Shown here: positions 24,141 through 32,874 of the stretch, piece by piece
Numbering within the stretch: the stretch's first letter is position 1
Layout: the number at the start of each line of letters is the position of its first letter
Assembly (NCBI GenBank): GCA_934309345.1
Contig: CAKRDD010000005.1
Coordinates: 62,001 to 126,000 of the forward strand
DNA: 64,000 nucleotides
Direction: 5' to 3'
Source of the DNA: an uncultured Mediterraneibacter sp.
Lineage (GTDB): Bacteria > Bacillota > Clostridia > Lachnospirales > Lachnospiraceae
Made by a program: the position numbers and the translations under genes
Notes under the pieces: generated by a model
What the model was told of the DNA's origin: nothing
Databases searched by the model: none
The model's input: the letters and a program-made list of their open reading frames with translations, nothing else

Positions 24141-25190
24141 TCACTGCTTTGACAGGATTGTTTCTAGCGCCCGTAAAAGAACATCATTTTCCTCTTTTGT
24201 CCGCACTGTAATCCGATACCAGCCTTTCTTCAACCCTCTATAGTTCTCACAATTTCGAATCAAAATCCCCTGCTCTAACAATCGTTCAAACAATGAGCTT
24301 TCACTATATAATAAGAAGAAATTTGCCTTTGTTGGAATGAATTTAATCCCAAGCTCACGCATTTTCTTTTCCATGCTCATTTTTTCTTCCACGATTTTGT
24401 TTCGTATTTTCTGAACTCTCTGTTCTTCTCTTTCTGTCAGCGCTTCTATCCCTGCTGCCTGCGCCGGAACCGACACACTCCACGGCTGGCGGATCTGCTG
24501 CATCCTCTCTCGCAGCTTTGCATCTGATGTCATTGCATATCCAAGTCTCAATCCCGGAATCCCATACATCTTTGTAAATGCCTGTACAAGAAAAAGGCAC
24601 GCATAATCTGTCACCTTTTTCACCATGGTATACTTCTGCGCTTCTTCCAGAAATTCAATAAAGCACTCATCTAAAACAAGACGAATTTTCTTTTCTTCGC
24701 ATCGCATAAGAATCTGTTCCATCAGCACCGGTTCGATCACCTGCCCTGACGGATTCGATGGAGAGCATAAAAATACAAGATCAATATCCTCTGTCAGTTC
24801 TTCTAAAAAGCTTTCTGTCAATGCAAAGTTATTCTCTCTTTTCAACTCATAATAAATGATTTCGCAATCTACCGTCCGAAGTGCCTGTTCATATTCTGCG
24901 AAAGCCGGAATTGGAAGCAATGCTTTCTTTGGTTTTTCTGCAAGAACGACAGAAAAGAACAGCTCCGCTGCTCCATTTCCGAAAAGGAAATATTCCTCCG
25001 GCAGACTTTTTTTCTCTGCCAGTCTCTTTCTGAGCCGTCTGCATTGACTGTCCGGATAAAGACTCACTTCATCCATCGATCTTTTTGCCGCTTCAAGAAC
25101 TTCTTCTGACGGACCGTAAGGATTTACATTAACTGAAAAATCCAGCACATCTCCATATGTATAAATGTCTCCTCCGTGTACATATTCCAT
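24141..25190 (-). CDS. cobD: L-threonine-O-3-phosphate decarboxylase (CobD/CobC)
   Basis: This 349-aa fold-type I PLP enzyme makes (R)-1-amino-2-propanol phosphate for the nucleotide loop of cobalamin. It starts MEYVHGGDIYTYG, with TAGGAGT about 8 nt upstream. It shows DFSVNVNPYGPSEEV near the N-terminus, LCSPSNPSGQVI, the DECFIEF Asp site and the PLP lysine in QAFTKMYGIPGLRLGY. It lies between the GNAT gene (40 bp) and cobQ (14 bp). Confidence 0.92.
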   Translation of the reverse strand: MEYVHGGDIYTYGDVLDFSVNVNPYGPSEEVLEAAKRSMDEVSLYPDSQCRRLRKRLAEKKSLPEEYFLFGNGAAELFFSVVLAEKPKKALLPIPAFAEYEQALRTVDCEIIYYELKRENNFALTESFLEELTEDIDLVFLCSPSNPSGQVIEPVLMEQILMRCEEKKIRLVLDECFIEFLEEAQKYTMVKKVTDYACLFLVQAFTKMYGIPGLRLGYAMTSDAKLRERMQQIRQPWSVSVPAQAAGIEALTEREEQRVQKIRNKIVEEKMSMEKKMRELGIKFIPTKANFFLLYSESSLFERLLEQGILIRNCENYRGLKKGWYRITVRTKEENDVLLRALETILSKQ

Positions 25191-25230
25191 GAATCTTACT
25201 CCTACTTCTCTATGTGTTTCGTTTTTAACC

Positions 25231-25815
25231 TTAAAGTACTGCCTCCAGCTCCTCGCGATTCTCTTCCATCCATTTGATCGGCTTTGGATGTTTAATCTCC
25301 GGATCCAGAAGCTTTTCCATCCAGACCATATTATACCAGCGGTCAAATTTGTATCCGCAATGATAGAATTCTCCTACCATGCGGTATCCAAGATGTGCAT
25401 GGAACTGTGCGCTGTTCTTTGTCAGATATTCATCTTCAACCTCTGGATATCCAATGCATGCATATAGATTGCAAATGTTCTGGGCATACAGTACCTTTTC
25501 CAGTGCCTCGTACAGCTTTTTACCAATTCCTGTTTTCTGTCTGTCTTTTCTTATATAAATTGTTGTTTCCACTGCCCAGTCATATGCTGCACGGCCTTTA
25601 AATGCCCCTGCACAACTATATCCAAGAATCTCGCCATTCTGTTCTGCGACCAGATATGGATACTTTTTCATCGTCTGACGCATTCGATCTTTGAATTCTT
25701 CCAGCGACGGAACTTCATATTCAAATGTAATCACTGTATCAGTTACATACGGTGTATAGAGCGCCAGAAGTTCTTCTGCATCTTCCATTTTGGCAAATCG
25801 AATCAATAAATCCAT
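25231..25815 (-). CDS. GNAT N-acetyltransferase, phosphinothricin-acetyltransferase-like
   Basis: This 194-aa protein shows IRFAKMEDAEELLALYTPYV at the N-terminus, VAEQNGEILGYSCAG, then the acetyl-CoA site RKDRQKTGIGKKLYEAL (about 108-124) and the late NSAQFHAHLGYRMVGEF typical of the PAT/MddA group. It overlaps the cbiB stop by 13 bp and lies 40 bp before cobD, inside the cobalamin operon. The acetylated substrate is unknown. It is not a standard cobalamin enzyme. Confidence 0.85.
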   Translation of the reverse strand: MDLLIRFAKMEDAEELLALYTPYVTDTVITFEYEVPSLEEFKDRMRQTMKKYPYLVAEQNGEILGYSCAGAFKGRAAYDWAVETTIYIRKDRQKTGIGKKLYEALEKVLYAQNICNLYACIGYPEVEDEYLTKNSAQFHAHLGYRMVGEFYHCGYKFDRWYNMVWMEKLLDPEIKHPKPIKWMEENREELEAVL

Positions 25816-26795
25816 AACAATAAACCTCCAAAGACAGCCATCATCAGTATCGTTGTCATATACATTAATTTCCCGGCACGAAGAATATCCTCCGGTTCAA
25901 TCTTACGGATTGCATCGCCGATATAATCCTTTTTATAGATTTTCCCAAAATAAACCGCATCCCCGGCTAACTGTACATCAAGCGCTCCGGCGCATACCGC
26001 CTCTGACTGGGCGGAATTCGGACTTGCATGTTTCCTCTTATCCCGTAAGTAAATCTTCCATGCATTCTTTCCATCCATCCCCGTCAAAAATGCTACAGCA
26101 ACCATAAACCACGCCGTCAACCTGGCTGGGATGTAATTAAATACATCATCCATCTTTGCCGGAATCCTTCCGAAATACAGATATTTTTCATTTTTGTACC
26201 CAAGCATGGAATCCATCGTATTCACTGCTTTATATAAGAATCCAAGCGGTGCACCACCGATCAGAAGGAATAAAAGCGGAGCCGTCACGCCGTCGGAAGT
26301 ATTCTCCGCCACTGTCTCTACCGCAGCTTTCGTCACACCTTCTGCTGTAAGGTTCTCTGTGTCTCTTCCGACAATCATGGATACAGCTCTTCTTGCACCA
26401 GGCAAGTCGTCTTCTTTTAATTTCTGATAAACCTTCCTACTTTCTCCTACAAGACACCGCGCCGCAAATATCTGGTAACACCAGAAGGTTTCCAAAAGAA
26501 ACCGTACTGCCGGATGAACCTTTCCCGCAGCAAATAAGAGTACCGCCGGTACAAGAAAGGATAATGAAACTGTCAGAATCCATAAAATTCCTCCTGCCAG
26601 AACTTCTCTTTTATTTTTCTTCTTTTGTTCTGATGCAGGAATCCGACTGCACAACAGCTTCCGCAATCCTTTTTCCAATACACTGATCAGGTTTCCGATC
26701 ACGCGTATCGGATGGTACATCCAGACCGGATCTCCGAAAATGCAGTCTAACAGAAATCCTGTAATGCATGCCAGAATCGTCATCTTCCCATTCAT
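25803..26795 (-). CDS. cbiB: Adenosylcobinamide-phosphate synthase CbiB
   Basis: This 330-aa membrane protein has GFLLDCIFGDPVWMYHPIRV at residues 14-33, the conserved VGRDTENL and VAENTSDGVTAPLLF region, and SPNSAQSEAVCAGALDVQLA. CbiB joins the aminopropanol (phosphate) arm from CobD to adenosylcobyric acid. The start overlaps the stop of the upstream phosphatase gene by 4 bp (ATGA), so translation is coupled. Confidence 0.93.
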   Translation of the reverse strand: MNGKMTILACITGFLLDCIFGDPVWMYHPIRVIGNLISVLEKGLRKLLCSRIPASEQKKKNKREVLAGGILWILTVSLSFLVPAVLLFAAGKVHPAVRFLLETFWCYQIFAARCLVGESRKVYQKLKEDDLPGARRAVSMIVGRDTENLTAEGVTKAAVETVAENTSDGVTAPLLFLLIGGAPLGFLYKAVNTMDSMLGYKNEKYLYFGRIPAKMDDVFNYIPARLTAWFMVAVAFLTGMDGKNAWKIYLRDKRKHASPNSAQSEAVCAGALDVQLAGDAVYFGKIYKKDYIGDAIRKIEPEDILRAGKLMYMTTILMMAVFGGLLLWIY

Positions 26796-27406
26796 TCTAT
26801 CGCGCCTCCCAGTTTTTGAATTTCATAAAATCTGTGAACGCCGGACTTCCACTCTTCTTCGTCAACAAGCATTCTATATCCTCCGCCATTTTCCACCTGC
26901 CAGTGATAAAAATCTTTTTGGTCTTCCGCCAGTTGTTCCAACACAGCCATAATCGTTCCTCCATGAACGACAAAAGCTGCACTTTCTACATTTTCTTTGC
27001 ATAATCTATCAACCTGACAGAGCATGCCTCTTACACAACGTGAACGGAATTCCTTCTGTTCCTCCCCTTCCGGAAATGCAATTGTTCCACCGGAATCCAG
27101 CCATGCCTGATATTCTTTTCTATCTTTCAGTTCTTCATATGTCTTACCTTCAAAAATACCAAAATCACATTCCTTTAACAATACTTCCTGCGTGATCTGG
27201 TTCTTCGGATAAATCAACTCTGCCGTTTGAATACATCTCTTCATTGGGCTGACAATCACTTGCTGTACCTGTGGATAGCTATCTATTTTATATTTCTGTT
27301 TAAAGTTCAGTACTTCCTGTTCTGATAGTTCTTCATCTGTACTTCCAATATATTGTCTCTTTTCATTGCCCGGTGTCTTCAAATGCCGGATCAAAATAAG
27401 TTCCAT
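26792..27406 (-). CDS. cobC: Histidine phosphatase, probable alpha-ribazole-5'-phosphatase CobC
   Basis: This 204-aa phosphoglycerate-mutase-fold protein has the catalytic His in ILIRHLKTPGN (RHLK rather than the commoner RHG), a second phosphate-pocket segment in SPMKRCIQTAELI, ECDFGIFEGKTYEEL, and the late His in FVVHGGTIMAVLE. By context it removes the phosphate from alpha-ribazole phosphate or adenosylcobalamin phosphate. Confidence 0.85.
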   Translation of the reverse strand: MELILIRHLKTPGNEKRQYIGSTDEELSEQEVLNFKQKYKIDSYPQVQQVIVSPMKRCIQTAELIYPKNQITQEVLLKECDFGIFEGKTYEELKDRKEYQAWLDSGGTIAFPEGEEQKEFRSRCVRGMLCQVDRLCKENVESAAFVVHGGTIMAVLEQLAEDQKDFYHWQVENGGGYRMLVDEEEWKSGVHRFYEIQKLGGAIE

Positions 27407-27492
27407 AAATCACTCCCAAAAAATCTATTTTATTTCATTTTCATTTCTATAATAAAGCATCTATCATAAAACATTTATATGCAATAACATTT

Positions 27493-28245
27493 CTAGAATA
27501 ATGCAAGCACCGCAAGCATAAACAGCTCACATAACTGCAGGAAGTATCCGGCAAGATCACCTGTAATACCTCCAAACTGTTTTCTGCTAAACTGATAATA
27601 ATAAAAGAAAACAGCAAATCCGACAACTGCTGCTGCCACTCCGCATAAACCTGCTGTCAGATAGAATCCAACTCCGGCTGCCAATAGCCATATGATCAAT
27701 ACAATCCTTACATTTCTCTTCTGTGCACCGTCTTGAAATGTCCGAAGCAGCCCACTGTTCTTCGCCGCCGGAAATGTCACAACAGAAATCCCACTCAATG
27801 AACGTGAAAACACAAACACGAGTGCTGCTGCAAATAAACGTTCTGTTCGCATTTCGCTAAAAATCCCTGTGCACAGAAGGAAGTAACAGCATAGACTGAT
27901 GATTGCAAATGCTCCTGTATGAGGATCCTTCAGGATCTCCAGCTTCTTCTCCCGGTCTCCATAAGAACTTTTTGCGTCCATCGTATCTGCGAATCCATCC
28001 AGATGAATTCCTCCTGTTATGAAAACCGGAATCAGAGTCAGCACAACTGCATAAAAGAAAGTTCCTTCTCCCTTCCATAGTGTGATCAGATTCCCTGCAA
28101 CTGCCTCCAGTACACCGATTATAACACCAACAAGAGGAAAAAAGCACATCGCATATCTCATATTTTTTTCATTCCAGTCAACCCGCGGCATCGGAATCTT
28201 AGAATACATTGCGATTGCAATGATCATTGCGTTCAATAACCACAT
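27493..28245 (-). CDS. cobS: Adenosylcobinamide-GDP ribazoletransferase CobS
   Basis: This 250-aa integral membrane enzyme joins adenosylcobinamide-GDP to alpha-ribazole, the last assembly step of the pathway. Typical motifs are YSKIPMPRVDWNEKNM, FFPLVGVIIG, the acidic metal-binding HLDGFADTMDA (about 94-104), and GAFAIISLCCYFLL. An 86-bp spacer separates it from cobC downstream, and it lies 18 bp after cobT. Confidence 0.93.
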   Translation of the reverse strand: MWLLNAMIIAIAMYSKIPMPRVDWNEKNMRYAMCFFPLVGVIIGVLEAVAGNLITLWKGEGTFFYAVVLTLIPVFITGGIHLDGFADTMDAKSSYGDREKKLEILKDPHTGAFAIISLCCYFLLCTGIFSEMRTERLFAAALVFVFSRSLSGISVVTFPAAKNSGLLRTFQDGAQKRNVRIVLIIWLLAAGVGFYLTAGLCGVAAAVVGFAVFFYYYQFSRKQFGGITGDLAGYFLQLCELFMLAVLALF

Positions 28246-28263
28246 TTTTCTTACTCCTCATCT

Positions 28264-29460
28264 TCACTTAAGTTCTTCATACTGCTCTACTTTAATCTCT
28301 TCAAAGGTACTCATCTTCCGATAAACATTCACACCCATCTCAAGAAGCGGAATTGCCGCAACCGCGCCACTGCCTTCTCCAAGAGACATCTTCGCATCAA
28401 TCAGATATGGAAGTTCCAGCTCTTCTAAGACCATTCGTCCTGCCGGTTCTCCGGAGCAATGTGATGCCAGGATATAATCAGCCGCCTCCGGAACCATACG
28501 CACTGCACACAATGCTGCTGCGGAAGAGATAAATCCATCAATCAGAACCGGGATATGATAGATTGCGCCTCCGAGAAATGCACCTGTCATTCCTGCAATA
28601 TCAAGCCCTCCGACTTTGGATAGAACATCTAAAATGTCTTCTTTATCCGGTCGTTGTTTCTCAATTGCTCTCTGGATTGCGCAAATTTTTCTATTCAGGC
28701 CTTCAGAACTAAGTCCCGCACCTCTTCCTGTTACATTTTCCACACTTTCATCAAGCAGAACGGACACGATGGCACTGCTGGTCGTTGTATTTCCAATCCC
28801 CATCTCACCGGTTGCGATCAGATCATACCCTTGTTCTGCCAGCTCTTTGACCTTTCGTATGCCAATAAGAACAGCTTGTGCAGCCTGTTCTCTTGACATT
28901 GCAGGTTCCATCGCCATATTCTTTGTTCCGTACATCACTTTGTCTTCCGGATGTGTCACCGACGGAACATCTGTCACCATTCCAATATCGATTGGAAATA
29001 AGTCCGCTCCGGCGGTCTCTGCCATAATACATACGCTCGTCGCACATTTTGTAAAATTATCCGCAACGATTGCTGTCACTTCCTGTCCGGTCTGGGTCAC
29101 TCCCTCTGAAACAACTCCATTATCCGCACAAAAGATCAGCAAGCCTTTCTTTTTAATCTCAAAATCTGCTTCTCTTCGGATTCCTGCCATCCGGATCACA
29201 GCATCTTCCAGTTTTCCTAAGCTGAACAGTGGTTTTGCGACTGTTTTCCATCGTCTTTTTGCCTGTTCTTCATAGGATTTCTCCACCGGTTTTATCATTT
29301 TGAATTTTTCAATCAATAATCTTTCATTTTCTTTCATCGACATCTTTTCATTTTTTGTCGTTTTTCTTTCATCATCTACCATTGTTATGTCTGCTTTTCT
29401 TATTATTTTCTTCTGATCTATAGTTTGTCTTTCTAACTTCACAAGCCAGTTTTTTCGCAT
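28264..29460 (-). CDS. cobT: Nicotinate-nucleotide-dimethylbenzimidazole phosphoribosyltransferase CobT
   Basis: This enzyme activates the lower-ligand base as alpha-ribazole phosphate. Recognisable motifs are KPLFSLGKLEDAVIRMAGI, ADNGVVSEGVTQTGQEVTA, ATGEMGIGNTTTSSAI, GGLDIAGMTGAFLGGA and the C-terminal MSLGEGSGAVAAIPLL. The frame allows 398 aa, about 40 more than usual. The start is uncertain: the only ribosome site (AGGAG) lies 14 nt before this ATG and fits better an out-of-frame ATG between them. The family-like N-terminus (MKENERLLIEKFK) begins 41 codons in. It is the first gene of this block. Confidence 0.93.
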   Translation of the reverse strand: MRKNWLVKLERQTIDQKKIIRKADITMVDDERKTTKNEKMSMKENERLLIEKFKMIKPVEKSYEEQAKRRWKTVAKPLFSLGKLEDAVIRMAGIRREADFEIKKKGLLIFCADNGVVSEGVTQTGQEVTAIVADNFTKCATSVCIMAETAGADLFPIDIGMVTDVPSVTHPEDKVMYGTKNMAMEPAMSREQAAQAVLIGIRKVKELAEQGYDLIATGEMGIGNTTTSSAIVSVLLDESVENVTGRGAGLSSEGLNRKICAIQRAIEKQRPDKEDILDVLSKVGGLDIAGMTGAFLGGAIYHIPVLIDGFISSAAALCAVRMVPEAADYILASHCSGEPAGRMVLEELELPYLIDAKMSLGEGSGAVAAIPLLEMGVNVYRKMSTFEEIKVEQYEELK

Positions 29461-29646
29461 TTTCTGGCATTATTCTCCTATTTTATCATAATTTTTTTCA
29501 TTCTGATATATAAAAAAGCAACGGAATCTGTCATATTTTCCTTGTAATTTTTCTTTTTTTGACATTTTTCTTTTTTCTTCTTGCATTTTTAATATGAAAT
29601 CTTTCATTTTTCCCAGTTCTTTGTTAAAAAATTTACGGGATTTTTA

Positions 29647-29674
29647 TTGATTTTCTTCACATAATATGTATAAT
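29647..29674 (+). promoter_or_regulatory. pckA promoter
   Basis: TTGATT (29647-29652), a 16-bp spacer and TATAAT (29669-29674) lie about 70 nt before the pckA start codon, whose ribosome site is AGAGG. The 286-bp divergent spacer between cobT and pckA is otherwise very T-rich; no riboswitch was recognised in it. Confidence 0.6.
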
Positions 29675-29746
29675 TAAAAAAGGATATGAAAAGCTTGCAT
29701 GAGCAGCATTTTATTCTATCATTAGAAAGAAAGAGGTATATGTAAG

Positions 29747-31351
29747 ATGGCAAAAATTGATTTAAGTAAGTATGGCATTACTGGAACAACAGAAGTCGTA
29801 TACAACCCTTCCTACGAATTATTATTCGAAGAAGAGACAAAACCGGAACTTGAAGGTTTTGAAAAAGGACAGGAAAGTGAACTCGGTGCTGTCAATGTTA
29901 TGACAGGTGTTTACACAGGACGTTCTCCTAAAGATAAATTCATCGTTATGGATGAAAACTCCAAAGATACAGTTTGGTGGACATCTGATGAATACAAAAA
30001 CGACAACCACCCAGCTACAGAAGAAGCTTGGGCAGCTGTTAAAGATATCGCAATCAAAGAGCTCTCTAACAAGAGACTTTTCGTTGTAGATGCATTCTGC
30101 GGTGCTAACAAAGATACTCGTATGGCAATCCGTTTTATCGTTGAAGTAGCTTGGCAGGCACATTTCGTAACAAATATGTTCATTCAGCCAACAGAGGAAG
30201 AACTTGAGAACTTCGAGCCAGATTTCGTTGTTTACAATGCTTCCAAAGCTAAAGTTGAGAACTACAAAGAGCTCGGACTTAACTCTGAGACAGCTGTACT
30301 TTTCAACATCACAAGCAAAGAGCAGGTTATCGTTAACACATGGTACGGCGGAGAGATGAAGAAAGGTATGTTCTCTATGATGAACTACTTCCTTCCACTT
30401 AAGGGAATTGCTTCCATGCACTGCTCAGCTAACACAGACCTCAACGGAGAGAACACAGCAATCTTCTTCGGTCTTTCAGGAACAGGTAAGACAACACTTT
30501 CCACAGATCCTAAGAGACTCCTCATCGGTGATGACGAGCACGGCTGGGATGACAACGGAGTATTCAACTTCGAGGGTGGATGCTACGCTAAGGTTATCAA
30601 CCTTGACAAAGAGTCTGAGCCAGACATCTACAACGCAATCGTTCGTGACGCTCTTCTTGAGAACGTTACACTTGATGAGAACGGAAAGATCGACTTTGCC
30701 GACAAGAGCGTAACAGAGAACACTCGTGTATCTTACCCGATCAACCACATTAAGAACATCGTTCGTCCAGTATCTTCTGCACCGGCAGCTAAGAATGTAA
30801 TCTTCCTGTCTGCAGATGCTTTCGGAGTACTTCCTCCGGTATCTATCCTGACAGAGAATCAGACACAGTACTACTTCCTGTCTGGATTTACAGCAAAACT
30901 TGCTGGTACAGAGCGTGGAATCACAGAGCCTACACCAACATTCTCAGCTTGCTTCGGACAGGCATTCCTTGAGCTGCATCCTACAAAATATGCAGAGGAA
31001 CTTGTTAAGAAGATGGAAGTTAGCGGAGCTAAGGCTTACCTTGTTAACACAGGATGGAACGGAACAGGAAAACGTATCTCCATTAAAGATACTCGTGGAA
31101 TCATCGACGCTATCCTTAACGGAGCAATCAACAACGCTCCTACAAAGACAATCCCATACTTCAACTTCGAAGTACCTACAGAGCTTGAGGGTGTTGACAC
31201 AGGAATCCTTGATCCTCGTGACACATACGCTGACGCTGCTGAGTGGGATGTTAAGGCAAAAGACCTTGCTCAGAGATTCATCAAGAACTTCGCTAAATAC
31301 GAAGGAAATGAAGCTGGTAAAGCACTTGTTGCTGCAGGTCCTCAGCTGTAA
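29747..31351 (+). CDS. pckA: Phosphoenolpyruvate carboxykinase (ATP)
   Basis: This 534-aa enzyme catalyses the oxaloacetate/PEP interconversion with ATP/ADP. Motifs are GVYTGRSPKDKFIVMD (substrate arginine), the kinase-1a P-loop FFGLSGTGKTTLSTDPKR, DDEHGWDDNGVFNFEGGCYA and the arginine of KLAGTERGITEPTPTFSACF. Codon use (C-ending and frequent CTT/ATC) differs from its neighbours and suggests high expression. It has its own promoter and terminator and interrupts the minus-strand cobalamin blocks. Confidence 0.97.
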   Translation: MAKIDLSKYGITGTTEVVYNPSYELLFEEETKPELEGFEKGQESELGAVNVMTGVYTGRSPKDKFIVMDENSKDTVWWTSDEYKNDNHPATEEAWAAVKDIAIKELSNKRLFVVDAFCGANKDTRMAIRFIVEVAWQAHFVTNMFIQPTEEELENFEPDFVVYNASKAKVENYKELGLNSETAVLFNITSKEQVIVNTWYGGEMKKGMFSMMNYFLPLKGIASMHCSANTDLNGENTAIFFGLSGTGKTTLSTDPKRLLIGDDEHGWDDNGVFNFEGGCYAKVINLDKESEPDIYNAIVRDALLENVTLDENGKIDFADKSVTENTRVSYPINHIKNIVRPVSSAPAAKNVIFLSADAFGVLPPVSILTENQTQYYFLSGFTAKLAGTERGITEPTPTFSACFGQAFLELHPTKYAEELVKKMEVSGAKAYLVNTGWNGTGKRISIKDTRGIIDAILNGAINNAPTKTIPYFNFEVPTELEGVDTGILDPRDTYADAAEWDVKAKDLAQRFIKNFAKYEGNEAGKALVAAGPQL

Positions 31352-31404
31352 GATTGTTCTTGTATTCCGGAATTCTGGGAGAGATAGAATAAATATGTGA
31401 ATAG

Positions 31405-31450
31405 AAGCTGTGAAAGATGAAATTGCTTATCTTTCACAGCTTTTTCTTTT
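31405..31450 (+). terminator. pckA terminator
   Basis: A 14-bp stem AAGCTGTGAAAGAT/ATCTTTCACAGCTT is followed by TTTCTTTT, a classic intrinsic terminator 54 nt after the pckA stop. Confidence 0.9.
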
Positions 31451-31533
31451 CTAAAACTATTGACTTCTTTTCCAAAAATGATATCATAATGATATCAAAT
31501 AAATTTCATTTTATTTCCAAAGGAGGAATTGCT

Positions 31534-32577
31534 ATGAATGAAAAAATATTATCAAATAAGAAAAATGGAATGGGAATGCTTCTGCTATTTTGTCTGCTCT
31601 ATCTGATTGCAATAGCAGGATGCGTTCTGTCCGCAATTGCACTGGAACATGAATTCTCTGCTCCGCCGGTTATCGCAGGACTGGTTGTCAGCATTATTTG
31701 GCTGTGTATCGGATGGATTCCATTCCTTGGACTGAAAGTGCTGAAGCCACAGGAAGCCCTGGTTCTTACACTTTTCGGAAACTATATCGGTACACTGAAA
31801 GAAGCCGGATTCTATTTTGTTAATCCGTTCTGTACCAGCGTAAACCCTGCTTCCAAGACAAAACTAAGCCAGAGCGGAGATGTTGATAACAATTCCAAGA
31901 AGGGAGCAAATCTTTCCAGCCTTTTTGGAGTTCCTGCAACTGGAACCACTGAAGAGTCTTCAAGCAAAAAGATTTCTCTCAAGGTTATGACACTGAACAA
32001 CTCCCGTCAGAAGATCAATGATTGTCTCGGAAATCCGATTGAGATTGGTATTGCTGTAACCTGGCGTGTGGTAGACACTGCGAAAGCTGTCTTTAATGTT
32101 GATAATTACAAAGAATATCTCTCACTTCAATGTGATGGCGCTCTTCGTAATATTGTCCGCATCTATCCATACGACACTGCTCCTGATGTCGATACAACCG
32201 GTGACGGAAAGGCTGATGAGGGAAGTCTCCGTGGCTCCAGTGAGATTGTTGCACAGCGGATCCGCGAAGAGATCCAGACGAAAGTGACAGATGCAGGACT
32301 TGAGATCATCGAAGCAAGAATTACATATCTTGCTTACGCCCCGGAAATCGCTGCTGTCATGCTCCAGCGCCAGCAGGCTTCTGCTATCATCGATGCAAGA
32401 AAGATGATCGTAGACGGAGCAGTCGGCATGGTTGAAATGGCTCTGGATCAATTAAGTGAGAAGAACGTCGTAGAACTGGATGAAGAACGTAAGGCTGCTA
32501 TGGTATCCAATCTGCTTGTGGTTCTGTGTGGAAACCATGACACACAGCCAATCATTAATTCCGGAAGCCTGTACTAG
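31534..32577 (+). CDS. SPFH/band-7 membrane protein
   Basis: This 347-aa protein starts MNEKILSNKK, with AAGGAGG 7 nt upstream. Two membrane helices (about 14-36 and 43-63) precede an SPFH domain (LKVLKPQEALVLTLFGNYIG, GFYFVNPF, then ISLKVMTLNNSRQKIND and GNPIEIGIAVTWRV). A helical stalk follows (RIREEIQTKVTDAGLEIIEA) and ends in a stomatin-like AAVMLQRQQASAIIDARK. It probably forms membrane microdomain-type rings. The next gene starts 2 bp after its stop. Confidence 0.85.
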   Translation: MNEKILSNKKNGMGMLLLFCLLYLIAIAGCVLSAIALEHEFSAPPVIAGLVVSIIWLCIGWIPFLGLKVLKPQEALVLTLFGNYIGTLKEAGFYFVNPFCTSVNPASKTKLSQSGDVDNNSKKGANLSSLFGVPATGTTEESSSKKISLKVMTLNNSRQKINDCLGNPIEIGIAVTWRVVDTAKAVFNVDNYKEYLSLQCDGALRNIVRIYPYDTAPDVDTTGDGKADEGSLRGSSEIVAQRIREEIQTKVTDAGLEIIEARITYLAYAPEIAAVMLQRQQASAIIDARKMIVDGAVGMVEMALDQLSEKNVVELDEERKAAMVSNLLVVLCGNHDTQPIINSGSLY

Positions 32578-32579
32578 GA

Positions 32580-32789
32580 ATGGCTGAAAAAGATAATAAA
32601 AAGAAACAGGTTCCTCTCCGTCTCTCCGCTAAACTGTATGACGCAATCGCAGCCTGGGCAGAAGATGATTTTCGTTCCGTAAACGGTCAGATTGAATATC
32701 TTCTGACTGAGTGCGTCAGGCAGCGGAAGAAAAATGGGAAATATGTTTCCGAACACTTGGATGAACCGATTGATCTGGATATTTCATAG
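32580..32789 (+). CDS. Ribbon-helix-helix (Arc-like) protein
   Basis: This 69-aa protein has a strand with QVPLRLSAKLYDAIAAWAED followed by FRSVNGQIEYLLTECVRQRK, the strand-helix-helix pattern of Arc/MetJ-type DNA-binding proteins. It lies 2 bp after the SPFH gene and shares its terminator. Pairing of an SPFH protein with a small Arc-like partner suggests a joint function, possibly as a modular adaptor rather than a repressor (inference). Confidence 0.75.
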   Translation: MAEKDNKKKQVPLRLSAKLYDAIAAWAEDDFRSVNGQIEYLLTECVRQRKKNGKYVSEHLDEPIDLDIS

Positions 32790-32808
32790 AACTCATAGAA
32801 CCAAAACA

Positions 32809-32856
32809 AACAACAGCAGATGCTATTATACCGGCATCTGCTGTTGTTTATTTTTG
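32809..32856. terminator. Bidirectional terminator between the RHH gene and cbiA
   Basis: The inverted repeat AACAACAGCAGATGC/GCATCTGCTGTTGTT has T-rich tracts on both sides (TTTATTTTTG on plus, TTGTTTTGG on minus). It serves both convergent operons. Confidence 0.88.
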
Positions 32857-32874
32857 ATTATCCTTATTTTCACT

